Origin: Thinopyrum elongatum
Lineage: Eukaryota; Streptophyta; Magnoliopsida; Poales; Poaceae
Reading direction: 5' to 3'
NCBI GenBank assembly: GCA_011799875.1
Contig: CM022299.1
Span: 339,665,307-339,729,306, forward strand
DNA: 64,000 nucleotides
The notes under the pieces are model-generated. The model searched no databases. It had not been told where the DNA came from and worked only from the letters and a program-made list of their open reading frames with translations. The translations under genes and the position numbers were made by a program. Numbering within the stretch: the stretch's first letter is position 1; every line of letters begins with the position of its first letter. Positions 34,250 through 43,739 of the stretch are shown here, in pieces.

Positions 34250-35114
34250 TGTTGGTGTTCTGGAAACTAGGGTACCCAGATCTGCCTGCCTGTGGCCCAC
34301 GGCGTGGCTCCCTCGATGGCCTGGTACGGCCCAGCGGCAAGGCCTTCAAGACATGACCCTCGCGAGGGCACCGACCTCGCGAGGCGGACGACACCAATAC
34401 CTCCAAGGGAGCGGCCTCCCCAGGTTGCCTCCCGAGGAGCGGAGATTTCTATGCAGGTGCCCAGCCTCCCGAGGCTGCGATGACATGAGCCATGACGACC
34501 AAGGCCAGGCGGGTGCCAGCGGGCGCAGAGGGGGCAGTTTCCCTTTTGGTGCGGACATACACGGGTTCCCGAGGAATCCCCCAAACCTTTCCATTCTAGT
34601 GCAACAAGACCAAGACCACGGGCTCGGCAGGGCAGATGTCATCACCGAGCCCACCGCTGCGTCACGACCAGAAGCTTTGCAGGAGAAGACCACCTTTCGT
34701 CAGGGTTAGATGTACTTCTTGTCCCCTTTCAAATTGGCTGTTGTGGGATCCCTTCCCGCCTAAGTTTTGGGGGAAGAGGACCGAGGCCACTATAAATATA
34801 GGTTAGCCAACACCATAGAAGGGGATCGGATCCTTTCCATCCTCTCCACCATAGCCCTCGCGAGGCTGTTCATCCATTGTACTAGTTCTTCCTCAGCCCC
34901 TCGTGAGGCCAATCCACCACAAAGCAGGAGTAGGGTTTTACACCGCAAGGTGGCCCGCACCTGTGTAAACTGCCATGTTCATCTTCTTCCCCGCTCACGC
35001 GAATCCGACGAGGCTAGGCTGTAGGGTGGTGAGCTTGAGACTTGAGAGGTTGAGATCTTCGCACACGCCCTAGAGTTCAAATCTTCTTGGGTCTGTGGAG
35101 CCCTGAATCCGACA
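34250..35114 (+). repeat. Element D 3' LTR (865 bp)
   Basis: Starts TGTTGGTGTTCTGG after the purine-rich GGGCCCGGGGGCTAC (34235-34249), the presumed polypurine tract. It ends GAATCCGACA at 35114 and is followed by the target-site duplication CGTGC. It lacks about 10 bp (GCTAAGGGAG-type) found in the 5' LTR near 27968. Confidence 0.9.
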
Positions 35115-35813
35115 CGTGCACGTCACCTCACTGGGATCCTTGGTGCCTCGAATCCTCATGGAACAGACACGAGCAGGTCGATGAGTGCACGTAGCACCCC
35201 CGCACTCTAAAACTTGTCAAATGTGCAGTGCCCCAGGAGCCAAGCGCTTGGGAACCCTGCATGACTGCCCGAAGAGCCTCGAGAGGTGAAAACTCCTAGG
35301 ATTGAGCCGTGGCTTACCTGACGCCGCTCCGTGCAAAAAGTTAAGTCTAACCGCCTCATGGGTCGCAGCTATCATCCCTAGAGTTCTCTCCTCTCATGAC
35401 CCAGGTGAAGGTTGTCGCCCTTTTTCACGTGAGTCGCTTGCATGTCAAAGGGGGGCTCCCTGAGCATCGCGCCTCAGGAGCCCTCACTAGCCTCCGGTGC
35501 TCCTCACCTCCTGGCCTTGTCCAGGCACCGCGACCTGACATACCAGCGACGGTTGAGGCTCGCATGGGGGGTGGGACCTAACGACGTAGTGCACATTGGC
35601 AAGCAAGAAAAAAGGGGGAAAGCCTCGCGATGGAATCTTAGGAGGGAGCATGCGATGTGAACCGCGAAAGCATTAATTAAAAACGAAAAAGTCATAGTTT
35701 TCACACACACCCACGGGGCCTATATTGATCCAGTGCAGATAAGAGAAATAAAAGAAAAACTTCAGGCGGACGTGCCTACTCCCCAGGCCTCTGGCTCGGG
35801 CACCGGTGCCACC
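35115..35813 (+). other. Element B non-coding region after D insertion
   Basis: Element B resumes with CGTGCACGTCACCTCACTGGGATCC, parallel to CGTGCACGTCACCTCACCAAGTCC at 32024 in D. It contains one copy of the family's internal repeat block (about 35420-35600). No ORF is supported on the plus strand. Confidence 0.65.
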
Positions 35814-36467
35814 CTAGTTGGAGTCCTCGTCCTCGCTCTTGATGTGGGGGGAGTCGCCGCTGCTCTCGCTTTCGCCCGAGGGGGATGCGTCACCATCGTC
35901 GTCGTCCTCGCCGGAGGTGTCACTGTCGTCGCTCTCCATGCAGCACTTCAGGCGGTCGCCAGTGACCCCGAAGATATTCATGAAGAGCGTGGTGGCCCCG
36001 TCGAACTTGAACTGGAGGATGTGCCCCCGCTTCAAGCCGCGAGCGAGGGGGAACGACTTCCACCACTGCTTCAGGAACATGAAGCTAGTACGGGTGAACT
36101 CCGTCACCACCCAGGAGGAGCCATTGCAGCAGCCGTCCGCCTGCAACCACAGGCCCAGCGGTGCGCGGTCCGCCATCTCCGCTGCGAAGGAGTCCGGGAG
36201 CCGGAGCCAGGAGCAGGGCCGGCAGCGCATGTCCATGATGAACTCGCAGACCGCTTCGGCTGAGTGGTGCCGTGCCCGGGGAGGCAGCGCGGCCGCGCCG
36301 CCCTGGCCCCCTCGGCCTCGGGCACTTCGCCCCCCGCGCCCGCCGGTGCCGCCTCTTCCGTAGTCACTTGGGCCGGCAGCGGCGGCCGCAGGGGAGCGCC
36401 GGCGCACCCGGGGCGGCACCCTGGGCGTTGCGGCAGTTGCGCGGGTACGACCTCTTCCCCCCACCAT
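35814..36467 (-). CDS. Antisense B3-like ORF of element B (intact)
   Basis: A 217-residue frame on the strand opposite to gag-pol, lying between the reverse transcriptase remnant and the 3' LTR. I chose the ATG at 36467 (MVGGRGRTRATAATP) because a TATA box lies 69 nt upstream and element D has an ATG and TATA box at the same spacing; the frame also extends upstream to 36593. Residues 1-70 are Arg/Gly/Ala-rich. Residues about 75-175 resemble a B3 DNA-binding domain: CEFIMDM, SWLRLPDSFAAEM, LGLWLQADGCC, SWVVTEFT, SFMFLKQWWKSFPLARGL, GHILQFKFDGATTLFMNIFG, RLKCC. The tail is Ser/Asp/Glu-rich. B3 proteins are plant transcription factors. The ORF may be a captured host gene or an ancient element gene; its conservation in D supports a real coding role. 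Confidence 0.65.
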   Translation of the reverse strand: MVGGRGRTRATAATPRVPPRVRRRSPAAAAAGPSDYGRGGTGGRGGRSARGRGGQGGAAALPPRARHHSAEAVCEFIMDMRCRPCSWLRLPDSFAAEMADRAPLGLWLQADGCCNGSSWVVTEFTRTSFMFLKQWWKSFPLARGLKRGHILQFKFDGATTLFMNIFGVTGDRLKCCMESDDSDTSGEDDDDGDASPSGESESSGDSPHIKSEDEDSN

Positions 36468-36535
36468 TGTCGCGGGGGAAACTTGGCTCGTGGGGTCAGA
36501 GGAAGAAGATGGGCCGGGGGGTCCTCCCCCCCCGC

Positions 36536-36542
36536 TTTTATA
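36536..36542 (-). promoter_or_regulatory. TATA box of the antisense ORF in element B
   Basis: The minus strand reads GCTATAAAAGCGG, 69 nt upstream of the antisense ATG at 36467. This leaves room for a start site about 30 nt downstream and a leader of about 40 nt. Between box and ATG both B and D have a GCCCATCTTC phrase. Confidence 0.6.
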
Positions 36543-36798
36543 GCACCCGAAGAGGGGCGGCCTGCACCTCTTCGTCTTCAGAGGCGGATGCAAGGCAAGG
36601 GAGGCAATGATGGCCCCACGCCGCGCACGGGCAGGCTTTATGTCAGTCCAGGCGGGTGCCGAGGTGTCGTGGGAGAAGTGGGGGCGCCCCAGGTTCCATC
36701 ATGCGCCACACACCGAGCCTGGCCCACAGGCGGTTGGGGCCCGCGCAATTTCGCTCCCTGACATGCGAGGACGCACGCACCATGGGCCCGAGGGCTAC

Positions 36799-37690
36799 TG
36801 TCAGGCCCAGGGGAGTGGGAGTACCCAGGCCCGTCTGCCTGCGGCCCAGCACACGGCGCATATCTTGGGCCCAGCGGATGGCCCACCAGTGAGCTTCACG
36901 AGCAAGAATCCTTGCAAGGCCCTTGCCTCATGAGGCGCGCGCCAGCAGGCATCCCAGGCGGATTGGAGGCGCCACTAGGAGCCTCGCGAGGCCCTCATGT
37001 GAGGCATCCTCCCGAGGCCCCTCTCGGAGGCAGACAGGTCAAGAACAGCTCCGCAGGGTCGCGCGGCCCTGTGCCTTCACGTGGGTGACGCGCGTGATGA
37101 CGGATGATGCCAAAGGCTGCGCCAGCAGGCGCGGATGAGGAGGCTTTCCCCTTTCATGCTAAGGGAGCAAGGCCAACCACCGGTTCCCAAAGCAATCCCT
37201 AAAGTTTGCCCGGTCGATGCTAGAAGACCAAGACAATGGGCGCGCAGGGCAGAGGTCATCACTGAGCCCACTGGCGCATCATGGGCGGTGGCTTTGCAGC
37301 GAAGACCACCTTTTGTCAGGATAGACTACGCCCCTGTCCCCCTTCAAATCGTCGTTGTGTGGCTACCTTTCCCACCAATGTTTTCGGGGGAAGAGGACCA
37401 AGGCTGGTATAAGAAGGGCAGGGTACCGCTGTAGTAGGGGATGGAAGCTTTCTTCCACATAACCCTTGTACTCTTGTTCTCCCCCGTGAGTGCAATCCAA
37501 TCATCAAGCAGGAGTAGGGTTTTACATCACGAGGTGGCCTGAACCTGGGTAACTGCCATGTCCCCAGCCCACGTTCACTAGCTCGCTCTCGCCGTAGCCT
37601 CGCCGTGGTTTGTAGCAAGGAGTAGGGTGGTAGGAACGAGCGCACCCCAGAGTTCGAACCTCTTGGGTCCCCGGAGCCCCGATTCCGACA
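36799..37690 (+). repeat. Element B 3' LTR (892 bp)
   Basis: Starts TGTCAGGCCCAGGGG after the purine-rich GGGCCCGAGGGCTAC tract (36784-36798) and ends CCCCGATTCCGACA. Its last 287 bp match the 5' LTR remnant at 23926-24219. A TATA-like GGTATAAGAAGG lies at 37406-37417. Confidence 0.88.
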
Positions 37691-38335
37691 GTTTCTTTGA
37701 GCTTGCTTTGATTTTTTTATTCATTTTATGGATTTCTTTTCCTCTCTCAGGCCCAGGGCCAAATTTCCTAGCCAGTACATCCTCTCTCTTCGTTGGGTTC
37801 ATGCCAATTCCTATTTGACGCTCATAGCGCCACTTATAGGCTATTCTGCGCGCCGGCCCATTAAGACTTATACACGTTGAATTCAGTCCCTAATGTTCGG
37901 AAGCTTCCAGGCCGGTTTGGGAAGCTTCTGGAATCTTTCGGTCCTTTTTTCTCTTTTATGTCATTTTCTACTTTTTTTTTGTTTTTTTCACTCACCTTTT
38001 TTATTTTCCCTATTTCTTCTTTTCCTTTTTATTTTTTAATAACAGTGGATTATCTTTTAATAATAGTGAACATTTTTTGTATTCATGAAATTTTTCAAAT
38101 TCATTAACTTTTAAAACAAAATATAAATTCTTGCACATTTTTAGAATTTGTGAAAAAAGTTTAAATTCTTGAACTTTTTCATATTTGTGAACTTTTTTCA
38201 AATTGCTGAACATTTTTATATTCATGGACTTTTTCAAATTCACAAACTTTTCCAGATTAGTGAACTTTTTACAAATGCATGAACTTTGTGAATGTTTTTC
38301 AAATTCATGGTTTTTTGCAAATTCATAAACACTAC
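37691..38335. repeat. AT-rich degenerate short-repeat region
   Basis: After element B the sequence turns T-rich. From about 38050 to 38330 it consists of a degenerate 15-20 bp motif, roughly TGAACTTTTTCAAATTCATG and variants. This style of repeat is common in Triticeae intergenic DNA. No coding potential is supported; the 172-codon minus-strand frame at 38010-38528 is Lys/Asn/Phe/Ser-rich low-complexity translation. Confidence 0.6.
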
Positions 38336-38396
38336 TGCAGGTGGTACTTCTATGGGAATTACATTGGGATAGGCTACAAATCTTCTTGATAATATA

Positions 38397-39880
38397 ATGA
38401 CAAATTATTCTCAATGGCACACAGAACGAGCTCCAACTGGTAAGAAGGTAAACTCTGTCGAAGAAGTTTCTACTTTGAGTGATAAAATGGATGCTCTTAT
38501 GAATATGCTTACTAGTAAAAATTCTCATGTTGATCCTAATGATGTGCCACTATCTACTTTGATTGAGCAAAATAATGATGGTATTGGTGTGAATTTTGTC
38601 TCTAGGAATAATTTCAACATCAATGCTTATAGAGGTAATTTCAATCCTAAACCGTATCCCGGAAATTCCTCTAATAATTATGATAACTCCTATGGAAAAT
38701 CTTATAATAATGATGATGATGATAATAATAATAATAATAATAATAATAGGATACCTACTGAAATTGGGAACAACATTAAATAATATATTAGTTCTCAAAA
38801 TATTTTCAATGCTATGGTAGAAGAAAAACTACATAAAGTTGATAATATGGATAGAATTGCTCATGCTGTGGAAACTCCTAAAATTAAAATTTTGCCACCT
38901 AAGCATGATATTAATGAGTCAATAAAATATATCCAAGTATCCATTAATGAAAGTAAAGAGAGAACCACTAGGTTGAGAGCTAAGCGAGAATTTCTAAAAA
39001 AGGCTAGTCCACCCGGTTTTATCGTAATCATGATGAAGATATTGAAATGATTGGTGTAACACCCATTGAAACTTCATTTAATAATATAAAACTTAATGAA
39101 AAAGGTACTGGAAATGAGTCAACTTTAGCTAGAAGGCGTCCCAATTGTTCGGAGGGTGATGATCTTAATGATAAAAATGATAAAAGTGGGTTTGGAGAAG
39201 TCTAGACTTTAAATAGTGATGTGGCCACTACTTTGGATTACAAGGACTTTGATTATGATAATTTTTCTTTGATTGAATATATTTCCTTGTTTCAATCCAT
39301 GATAAATTCACCTAATGCTTACGAACAAAATAAAGCTTTTACTAAACGTATTGTAGAACCGATGATAAAAGCTCATGAAGAAAAGCTAGAGTTGGAGGTT
39401 TCTATACCTAGAAAATTGCATGGTGAATGGGAACCTACTATTAAAGTTAAGATTAAAGATTATGAATGTAATGATTTGTGCGATCTAGGTGCTAGCGTCT
39501 CTACTATACCAAAATCTTTATGTGACGTGCTAGGTCTCACCGATATGAACAAATGTTGCCTTCACTTGCATTTAGCGGATTCCACTATTAAGAAACCATT
39601 GGGTAGAATAAATGATGTTCTCATACTTGCTAATAGAAATTATGTACCCATGCATTTCGTTGTGCTTGATATTGAATGCAATCCTTCTTATCCTATAATA
39701 CTTGGTAGGCCTTTCCTATGAACCATAGGTGCTATTATTGATATGAAAGAAGAAAATATAAGGTTCCAATTTCCATTAAAGAAAGGGATGGACAACTTCC
39801 CAAGGAATAGAATTAAACAACAATTAAAATCTATTATGAGATCTACCTATGGAATTAATATGAAGGATAACAATACTTGA
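38397..39880 (+). pseudogene. Element F gag C-terminal part and protease
   Basis: Three frames are separated by stops. 38397-38783 is the gag C-terminal part (MTNYSQWHTERAPTG, MDALMNMLTSKN) ending in an Asp/Asn run encoded by a GAT/AAT microsatellite. 38814-39050 continues with EEKLHKVDNMDRIAHA and a Lys-rich segment. 39221-39721 is the protease, with CDLGASVSTIPKSLCDVLGL (active-site DLGAS) and YPIILGRPFL. A TGA at 39719 interrupts, and the same frame continues (TIGAIIDMKEENIRFQFP) to the natural end at 39880. The relation to the gag-protease of element C is visible (DIGAS/DLGAS, GRPFL). Confidence 0.8.
38708..38748 (+). repeat. GAT/AAT microsatellite in element F gag
   Basis: A GATGATGATGAT run passes into AATAATAATAAT. 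In the gag frame it encodes a run of Asp and then eight or more Asn residues. Slippage here would change the length of the tract without shifting the frame. Confidence 0.9.
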
Positions 39881-40916
39881 AACTATGCATTACGCCTAGC
39901 TAGGGCGTAAAACAACAGCGCTTGTTGGGAGGCAACCGAATAGTTATCTTAATTTTTTGCTTTTATTTTCTGTTTTTGTGTGCTCACACAATTTATTCTA
40001 CTTTAATGATTGTGTTTTTATGTTTTAATTAGTGTTTGTGCCAGGTAAAGCCTTTGGGATGATTTGGTTGATAGTTGACTTGATTCTGTGAAAAAACGAA
40101 AACTTTTGCAACCAGTGCTGAAATTACTATAATTCACTGGAATGTGATAAAATTCTAAAGCTTTTACAAATGATTGACATGCAAATTTCCCATGTTTTCC
40201 TCATTTTTCAGAATTTTTGGAGTTACAGAAGTATAGTTTTTGTTCAGATCATTACAGACTATCCTGTTTTAGATAGATTATGTTTTCTATTGCATAGTGT
40301 GCTTGTTTTGATGATGTTACAGATTATATCGAGGTTATAAGTCATGGAGAAGTTAGAATACAGTAGGTACTATGCAAGATTAATTAATAATTGGTTTAGC
40401 ATAGTACCTAAAGTTTATGATTTGTCTATTATACTAACGGATCTCACGAGGTTTCTGTGGAGTTTTGTGTGCTGAAGTTTTCAAGTTTTGGGTGAGATCA
40501 TGATGGATGAAGGAATAAGGAGTGGCAAGACCCTAAGCTTAGGGATGCCCAAGTCACCCCAAGGTAATATTCAAGGAACACCCAAGTGTCTAAGCTTGGG
40601 GATGCCCCGGATGGCATCCCCTCTTTCGTCTACAATCTATCGGTATGTTACTTGGAGCTACATTTTTATTCATCACATGATATGAGTTTTACTTGGAGCG
40701 TCTTCTGTCATGGTTTTCTTTTTGTTTGCTTTTTAGTTTGCCACAATCATTTTTTGCTGGACACACCTTTTGAGAGGGACACGCATTTATCGTGATTTGT
40801 TACATACTCTATGAGCTTCACTTATATCTTTTGAGATAGACAGTTGCTTTAGTGCTTCACTTATCTTTTAGAGCACGACTGTGGTTATATTTTCACTTGA
40901 AGATAAGTGAAGATTG

Positions 40917-42500
40917 CTGGCAGCTGGAATTCTGGACCTGAAAAATCTCAGCAGAGATAGATGTTCTCCGCAACTCCAAATGACCTAAAAATTTACGAAC
41001 AATTATTTTGGAATATAAAAATATTGGCTGAAGAATTATCAGGAGGGGGCCCATGAAGGAGCGATGAGCTCAGAGGGCACGCCCAACCCCTGGGCATGCC
41101 CTATGAGCTCGTGGCCCCACCACTAGGCCTCCGGTGCCCATCTTCTGCTATATGGGGCTATTTTCCCTAGGAAAAAAAATAAGAAGAAGACTTTTAGGAC
41201 GAAGCACCGCCGTCTCGAGGCGGAACCTGGGCAGGAGCATGTTTGCTCTCCGGAGGAGCAATTCCACCGGGGATACTTCCCTCTGAGAGGGGGAAATCGA
41301 AGCCATTGACATCACCAACGATCCTCTCATCATGGGAGGACCAATCTTCATCAACATATTCACCAGCACCATCTCCTCTCAAACTCTAGTTCATCTCTTG
41401 TATTCAATCTTTGTCCCAAAACCTCAGATTGGTACCTGTGGGTTGCTAGTAGTGTTGATTACATCTTGTAGTTGGTGCTAGTTGGTTTATTTGGTCCAAG
41501 ATTATATGTTCAGATCCTCAAGAATATTCAATACACCTATGATCTTGAACATGAATATTATTTGGGAGTAGTTACTTTTGTTCTTGAGGACATGGGAGAA
41601 GTCTTGTTATAAGTAATCATGTGAAGTTGGTATTCGTTCGATATTTTCATGATATCAATGTTGTTCTTCCTTTAGTGGTGTCATGTGAACGTCGACTACA
41701 TGACACTTCACCATACCTGGGCCTAAGGGAAGACACTAGGGAGTAATACGTAGATGATGGGTTGCGATAGTGAAAGAAGCATAAACCCTAGTTTATGAGT
41801 TATTCCGTAAGGGGCTGATTTGGATCCATATGTTTCGTGCTATGGTTAGATTTATCTTAATTCTTCTTTCATAGTTGCAAATGCTTGCGGGAGGGGGTAA
41901 TCATAAGAGGGTAGCTTGTTCAAGTAAGAACAACACCCTAGCACGGGTCCACCCACATATCAAATTATCAAAGTAGCGAACACGAATCAACTTAAAATGA
42001 TGAACGTGACTACATGACAATTCCCATGTGTCCTCGAGAATGCTTTGCTTACTATAAGAGAACTTTCCGTCTTGTCCTTTGCTATAAAAAGGATTGGGCC
42101 ACCTTGCTGCACCTTGGTTACTATTGTACTTGTTATGAATTATCTTTCTACAAAACTATCTGTTACCGCCAATGCTAGGGATATCGCTTATCGAGAACTT
42201 ATCGGTCGACCCAAGATAAGGGGTAAATTGACCAGTTTATAGGCATATTAGCCGATTTATCGCCATATCGGCTAATTTATCGGCCGATTTATCTTATCAA
42301 ACAGACACCGGTAAGTAACAAATCGGCCAATTTATCAAAATATTGGAAGATATCTTGAACAGTGGTTACCGCTACTTTCAGTGCTTGCAGAGAATACCTT
42401 GCTAAAAACCGCTTATCATTTCCTTCTGCTCCTCATTGGGTTTGACACTCTTACTTATCGAAAGGACTACGATTGATCTCCTATACTTGTGGGTCCTCAA
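40917..42500 (+). repeat. LTR fragment E (same family as LTRs of A and C), 5' truncated
   Basis: It begins near GATTGCTGGCAGCTGG and ends at GTGGGTCCTCA (42500), matching the LTR of element A (CAGCTGGAATTCTGGACC, CTCTTGTATTCAATC, TTCCTTCTGCTCCTC-like, GTGGGTCATCA end). The first roughly 130 bp of the LTR are missing. It sits inside the 3' untranslated region of element F and carries a hAT-like MITE. It could be a truncated solo LTR; no target-site duplication could be found. Confidence 0.8.
42170..42364. mobile_element. hAT-like MITE (195 bp) with 8 bp TSD
   Basis: The LTR copies in A and C read continuously here, whereas E has an extra 195 bp flanked by a perfect 8 bp duplication GTTACCGC (42162-42169 and 42365-42372). 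The left end is CAATGCTAGGGATATCG. The right end inverted is CACTGTTCAAGATATCTTC. These share CA-TG, T and GATATC, forming imperfect terminal inverted repeats of about 16 bp. An 8 bp duplication and CA(A/C)TG ends fit the hAT superfamily. The interior is built from repeated CCGATTTATCG-type motifs and has no ORF. Confidence 0.8.
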
Positions 42501-43739
42501 TACGCTCTATCACACATAAGCCTCCTTATATCTTCCTCAAAACAGCCACCATACCTACCTATTATGTCATTTCCATAGCCATTCTGAGATAATATTGCCA
42601 TGCAACTTTCCGTCGTTCCGTCACATGACTTGTGTGTTCATCATCATATTGCTTTGCATGATCATATAGAGCTGACATGATATTTGTGGCAAAGCCACCA
42701 TTCTTCATTATTATACATGTTACGCCAGATCATTGCATATCCTGGTACACTGCGAGAGGCATTCATATAGAGTCATATTGTTTCAGTTATCAAGTTGTAG
42801 TATCGAGTTGTAAGTAAATAAAAGTGGATGATCATCATTATTAGAGCATTGTCCCAGTGAGTAAAGGATTATGGAGACTATGCTTCCCCCACAAGTCGGG
42901 AGGAGACTTCGACCGAAAAAAGAAAAAAGAGAGGCCAAAAAGAGCCCAACAAAAAAATAGAGAAAAAGAGAGAAGGGGCAATGTTACTATCCTTTTTCCA
43001 CACTTGTGCTTTAGAGTAGCACCATGTTCTTCATATAGAGAGTCTCCTGAGTTATCACTTTCATATACTAGTGGGAATTTTTCATTATAGAACTTGGCTT
43101 GTATATTCCGATGATGGGCTTCCTCAAATGCCCGAGGTCTTCATGATCAAGCAAGTTGGATGCACACCCACTTAGTTTCCGTTGAGCTTTCATACACGTA
43201 TAGCTCTTAGTGCATCCGTTGCATGGAAATCCCTACTCCTCGCATTGATGTCGATTGACGGGCCTCTCCATTGCCCGTTGATCCGCCAAGTTGATGGGAG
43301 ACTTTCTTCCTTTTTGACTTCCCTTATTGATCTCTACCACCGCATTCTATTCCACCTATAGTGCTATATCCATGGCTCATGCTCATGTATTGCGTGGAGT
43401 TGAAAATGCTGAAGCGCATTAGAAGTATGATCCAATTACCTGGTTTGACACCGGGGTGCTCATGATTTACATTTATGCGGTGAAGGCGGAGTCATTCCAT
43501 GCTAACATGATAAAATGAGTAGGGATAACATTCGTTAAGGATCGTATATTTTGAAAAGGTAATGATTATGCTTCTTATATTCATGGATATTATTATGTTG
43601 ATGTTATTACTTCATCGTTTCTCAATATTTATACCGTAAAGAGATTACATGATAAACATGCTAGGTAGCATTCAACATCAAAAATTCTGTTTTAACATTT
43701 ACCTACTCGAGGACGAGTAGGAACTAAGCTTGGGGATGC
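42501..43739 (+). other. Element F 3' untranslated region and polypurine tract
   Basis: Non-coding sequence of element F resumes after fragment E. A 77-codon frame at 42857-43090 is Lys/Arg-rich and not convincing. The stretch ends with CGAGGACGAGTAGGAACTAAGCTTGGGGATGC; the purine-rich AAGCTTGGGGATGC just before 43740 is the polypurine tract. Confidence 0.7.

Larger units (their letters stand above)
27667..35114 (+). mobile_element. Complete non-autonomous Gypsy (Tat-like) element D
   Basis: A 7,448 bp element with LTRs at 27667-28541 and 34250-35114 and a perfect 5 bp target-site duplication CGTGC (27662-27666 and 35115-35119). Inside are a leader motif TTTGGCGCACCAGGTAGGGG, gag (28613-30308), protease and a reverse transcriptase remnant (30390-31619), 3' non-coding DNA, and an antisense B3-like ORF (33194-33926). 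RNase H and integrase are absent. It has the same gene order and the same kind of pol deletion as element B, into which it inserted in the same orientation. The LTRs differ by several substitutions and small indels, so the insertion is not very recent. Confidence 0.9.
23926..37690 (+). mobile_element. Non-autonomous Gypsy (Tat-like) element B, split by D
   Basis: Element B consists of a truncated 5' LTR (23926-24219), a leader motif TTTGGTGTGCTAGGTAGGGG (24220-24239), gag (24288-25843), protease plus a reverse transcriptase remnant (26078-27292), 3' non-coding DNA, an antisense B3-like ORF (35814-36467), and a 3' LTR (36799-37690). It is interrupted at 27667-35114 by element D. RNase H and integrase are absent. 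It therefore depends on proteins from another element. The leader motif and the antisense ORF suggest the Tat lineage. Confidence 0.8.

Noticed and set aside
35733..36363. Plus-strand frames of 176 and 181 codons overlapping the antisense B3-like ORF
   Set aside because: Their peptides are low-complexity Ser/Arg/Ala-rich and do not align between B and D, while the minus-strand product does.
38010..38528. 172-codon minus-strand frame
   Set aside because: Translation of AT-rich degenerate repeats plus part of element F gag in antisense.
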